Shown: positions 5,204-6,612 of the stretch, piece after piece
Layout: every line of letters begins with the position of its first letter
Position numbering within the stretch: position 1 is the first letter of the stretch
Assembly: GCA_964369235.1 (NCBI GenBank)
Contig: CAYJEQ010000098.1
Span: forward strand, 1-6,612
DNA: 6,612 nt
Source: CAYJEQ01 sp964369235
Lineage (GTDB): Bacteria > Bacillota > Clostridia > Oscillospirales > Ruminococcaceae
Direction of reading: 5' to 3'
Position numbers and translations under genes: made by a program
The notes under the pieces: model-generated
Database searches by the model: none
Told to the model about the DNA's origin: nothing
What the model saw: the letters and a program-made list of their open reading frames with translations, nothing else

Positions 5204-6166
5204 TTATCGAATTGCTTTTCGTTCCAGTCCACAGGCTTCTATTATAAAATTAAGCACTACATAGCTCACTGTCATGGTTGTAAGGTATATCTGCACCCCT
5301 GCTATTTGGTGGACTATATTGCCCATTAAAGTGTTTCCTGTAATCATTAAGTACTCACTCATTCTAATAGAGGCTATTACACCTATTGCCATGGGGAAAG
5401 TCATTCCAGCAAATCCCGGATTAAAGGATATTGCAAAGAATTTAGGCAACATAGCAACAATAAACAGCAGTGATATCATTATACAGCCATAGAGCACTGT
5501 TATAAGGGCTAGTGACTTATTTTCCACCACTCCTATATACCCTGCTAAACACAGGCTACAAGGTGAAAGAACTACTGCCATAGTATGGTATACATGGAGT
5601 TTCACTTCTAGTTTTACAAGGCGATATATTATTATAGGTAGCAAGGTAAAATAAGCTATAATCCCAAAATAAACAATATATGTAAGTAGCTGTCTATCAC
5701 CCATATGATCTCCAACTACCACGCTTACTAACAGCCCTGCGTAGGTCACAAAGGAGCTAGGTAGAAAGGAATCCCAATCCCAGCCTTTAATAATGTATTT
5801 ATAAGAAAAAAGAATAATATGGCATATGTGTATCCAAATACCAATCAGCCATAGAGTTTCACCCAAAGTGTGATTGTAATTAGTTATATAGTTGCCTATA
5901 CTCATAAGTAGCATAGTAAAACCAGAAAACAGACTGGCTGATACTTGATTCTGATAGTCTTTAACAATAACTTTAGGGAATTTTACCATTTTGCATATAT
6001 ACATAATTAGTACAAACATTGCAAGTATCATGCTAAAATGCTGTATAAATCCATATCCAAGCATTGCATATACATTCCCTAAGGTTGCTACCCCTACAAA
6101 GGTAGGAAGTATGGAAACAGGTAATCGGTCTAATTTAGTTGCAATGGACACAACAACACCATCCAA
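5204..6166 (-). CDS. TDT-family transporter (TehA/SLAC1/Mae1-like anion or dicarboxylate carrier)
   Basis: This 320-residue polytopic membrane protein has about ten predicted helices, the size and build of Haemophilus TehA (tellurite-resistance/dicarboxylate transporter family). The N-terminal LDRLPVSILPTFVGVATLGN (12-31) fits the first pore helix of the family. NPGFAGMTFPMAIG (249-262) matches the conserved F-x-x-G-x-TFP helix before the C-terminal part. Members move anions such as malate, sulfite, nitrate or chloride, and tellurite resistance is a side effect in some. The substrate here is unknown. The start is uncertain: the reading frame has a stop codon directly before TTG at 6166, and no in-frame ATG occurs until residue 35, which lies inside the first helix. 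TTG 6166 or GTG 6151 must therefore be used, and neither has a clear ribosome binding site. It stands alone, converging on the terminator at 5144-5172. Confidence 0.85.
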   Translation of the reverse strand: MDGVVVSIATKLDRLPVSILPTFVGVATLGNVYAMLGYGFIQHFSMILAMFVLIMYICKMVKFPKVIVKDYQNQVSASLFSGFTMLLMSIGNYITNYNHTLGETLWLIGIWIHICHIILFSYKYIIKGWDWDSFLPSSFVTYAGLLVSVVVGDHMGDRQLLTYIVYFGIIAYFTLLPIIIYRLVKLEVKLHVYHTMAVVLSPCSLCLAGYIGVVENKSLALITVLYGCIMISLLFIVAMLPKFFAISFNPGFAGMTFPMAIGVIASIRMSEYLMITGNTLMGNIVHQIAGVQIYLTTMTVSYVVLNFIIEACGLERKAIR

Positions 6167-6213
6167 TCATATAAATTACTATTTAAAATGTTATATTATT
6201 AAATCTGATATAA

Positions 6214-6243
6214 ATTATACTTCTGTTATAAAATTATAGTTAA
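6214..6243 (-). promoter_or_regulatory. Candidate promoter for the TDT transporter
   Basis: On the minus strand TTAACT (6243-6238) and a perfect TATAAT (6219-6214) are 18 bases apart. Transcription would start near 6207, giving a leader of about 40 bases to the TTG start. A second TATAAT-like string nearby lacks a partner box. Confidence 0.55.
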
Positions 6244-6293
6244 AGCCTGTACTATTTACATGGAATATTAGGTGTTTTTTATTTAAAATTCAA

Positions 6294-6326
6294 AAAAGCA
6301 CCTTGAGTTAACCTCAAGATGCTTTT
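6294..6326 (-). terminator. Intrinsic terminator of the tRNA array
   Basis: The stem AAAAGCA-x-CTTGAG / CTCAAG-x-TGCTTTT has one internal mismatch and a 5-base loop. Read on the minus strand it is followed by TTTTTTG, so it ends transcription coming from the tRNA genes at 6340-6612. On the plus strand the T-run is only four bases, so it may act weakly in that direction. Confidence 0.8.
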
Positions 6327-6339
6327 AATGATTACATTG

Positions 6340-6415
6340 TGGAGCTGACGAGCAGATTCGAACTGCCGACCTCGTCCTTACCAAGGACGTGCTCTGCCTG
6401 CTGAGCCACGCCAGC
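6340..6415 (-). tRNA. tRNA-Thr (anticodon GGT)
   Basis: The gene is 76 bases with encoded CCA (6342-6340). The acceptor stem is GCTGGCG/CGTCAGC with discriminator T. The anticodon arm is CGTCC-TTGGTAA-GGACG, so the anticodon is GGT. The T-arm has the TTCGAAT loop. It is the last gene of a minus-strand tRNA array, 14 bases before the terminator at 6294-6326. Confidence 0.95.
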
Positions 6416-6448
6416 ATATAAAAGCTTGAGCCTAACAATGCAAAAAAA

Positions 6449-6524
6449 TGGCAGGGGCAAAAGGACTTGAACCCTCGACACGCGGTTTTGGAGACCGCTG
6501 CTCTACCAACTGAGCTATACCCCT
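6449..6524 (-). tRNA. tRNA-Trp (anticodon CCA)
   Basis: The gene is 76 bases. The acceptor stem is AGGGGTA/TGCCCCT with discriminator G and an encoded CCA. The anticodon arm is GCGGT-CTCCAAA-ACCGC, giving anticodon CCA. It lies 33 bases upstream of tRNA-Thr on the minus strand, with no promoter or terminator seen between them. Confidence 0.95.
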
Positions 6525-6529
6525 ATATA

Positions 6530-6560
6530 AAAGTATTTAAGATTATGGCTTAAATACTTT
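6530..6560 (-). other. Perfect 12-bp stem-loop in the spacer between tRNA-Trp and the CAT tRNA
   Basis: AAAGTATTTAAG (6530-6541) and CTTAAATACTTT (6549-6560) are exact reverse complements around a 7-base loop. On the minus strand the first arm begins at the last base of the upstream tRNA's CCA end and the second ends at TTTTAT. It may be a tRNA-processing hairpin or an AT-rich partial terminator. Confidence 0.5.
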
Positions 6561-6612
6561 GGTGGACCATCAGGGACTCGAACCCCGGACCAACCGGTTA
6601 TGAGCCGGTTGC
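6560..6612 (-). tRNA. tRNA with CAT anticodon (tRNA-Met elongator or tRNA-Ile2), 5' part cut off by window edge
   Basis: The anticodon arm ACCGG-CTCATAA-CCGGT gives anticodon CAT. A T-arm with TTCGAGT loop, an acceptor 3' strand ATGGTCC, discriminator A and an encoded CCA follow. The anticodon stem lacks the three stacked G-C pairs next to the loop that mark initiator tRNA, so it is not fMet. The GGTCC-A-CCA end is seen in Bacillus-type tRNA-Ile2, whose C34 is modified to lysidine by TilS, and also in some elongator tRNA-Met. The missing D-arm and 5' acceptor strand leave this open. Confidence 0.88.

Overview
The window is AT-rich chromosomal DNA that looks like a low-GC Clostridia (Lachnospirales-like) genome. 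The evidence is indirect: exodeoxyribonuclease and methylglyoxal synthase sequences of Firmicutes type, strong purine-rich ribosome binding sites, heavy use of CTA, ATA and AGA codons, and clustered tRNA genes with encoded CCA ends. No taxon can be fixed from sequence reading alone. I see no phage, insertion sequence, CRISPR array or defence system.

Layout, left to right. Positions 1-53 hold the 5' part of a tRNA-Leu(TAA) gene on the minus strand, with a near-consensus promoter at 95-123. Two minus-strand housekeeping genes follow: exodeoxyribonuclease III (142-897) and a TtcA-family tRNA-thiolation ATPase (1032-1760). A divergent regulatory region (about 1761-2048) separates them from a plus-strand polysaccharide flippase (2049-3470). 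The 484-base gap 3471-3954 has no convincing protein gene. It holds an extended -10 promoter and about 250 bases of dense stem-loops, a likely structured leader or ncRNA, ending 45 bases before methylglyoxal synthase mgsA (3955-4458). Then come a small membrane protein of unknown function (4586-5113), a bidirectional terminator (5144-5172), a convergent TehA/SLAC1-type TDT transporter (minus strand, 5204-6166) and its promoter. Last is a minus-strand tRNA array: tRNA-Thr(GGT), tRNA-Trp(CCA) and a partial CAT-anticodon tRNA, ending in a terminator at 6294-6326.

The most interesting signal is a repeated, structured 5' leader. The untranslated regions of the ttcA-like gene and of the small membrane-protein gene (4586) share about 100 bases of recognisable homology that runs into the ribosome binding site and start codon, although the genes are unrelated. 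Both copies fold on paper into one hairpin followed by a three-way junction (outer stem TTTTGTG/CACARAA, two inner arms). Base-pair changes between the copies preserve the stems, including a C-G to G-C swap. A more diverged third copy of the 3' half lies at the same distance upstream of the exodeoxyribonuclease gene. This could be an undescribed cis-regulatory RNA family or a dispersed BOX-like repeat used as a leader. The mgsA leader is a separate, unrelated structured region.

The protein genes do not form one pathway: DNA repair, tRNA modification, envelope polysaccharide export, a glycolytic bypass and anion transport. Any link between ttcA, xth and the 4586 gene would come from the shared leader, not from their enzymology.
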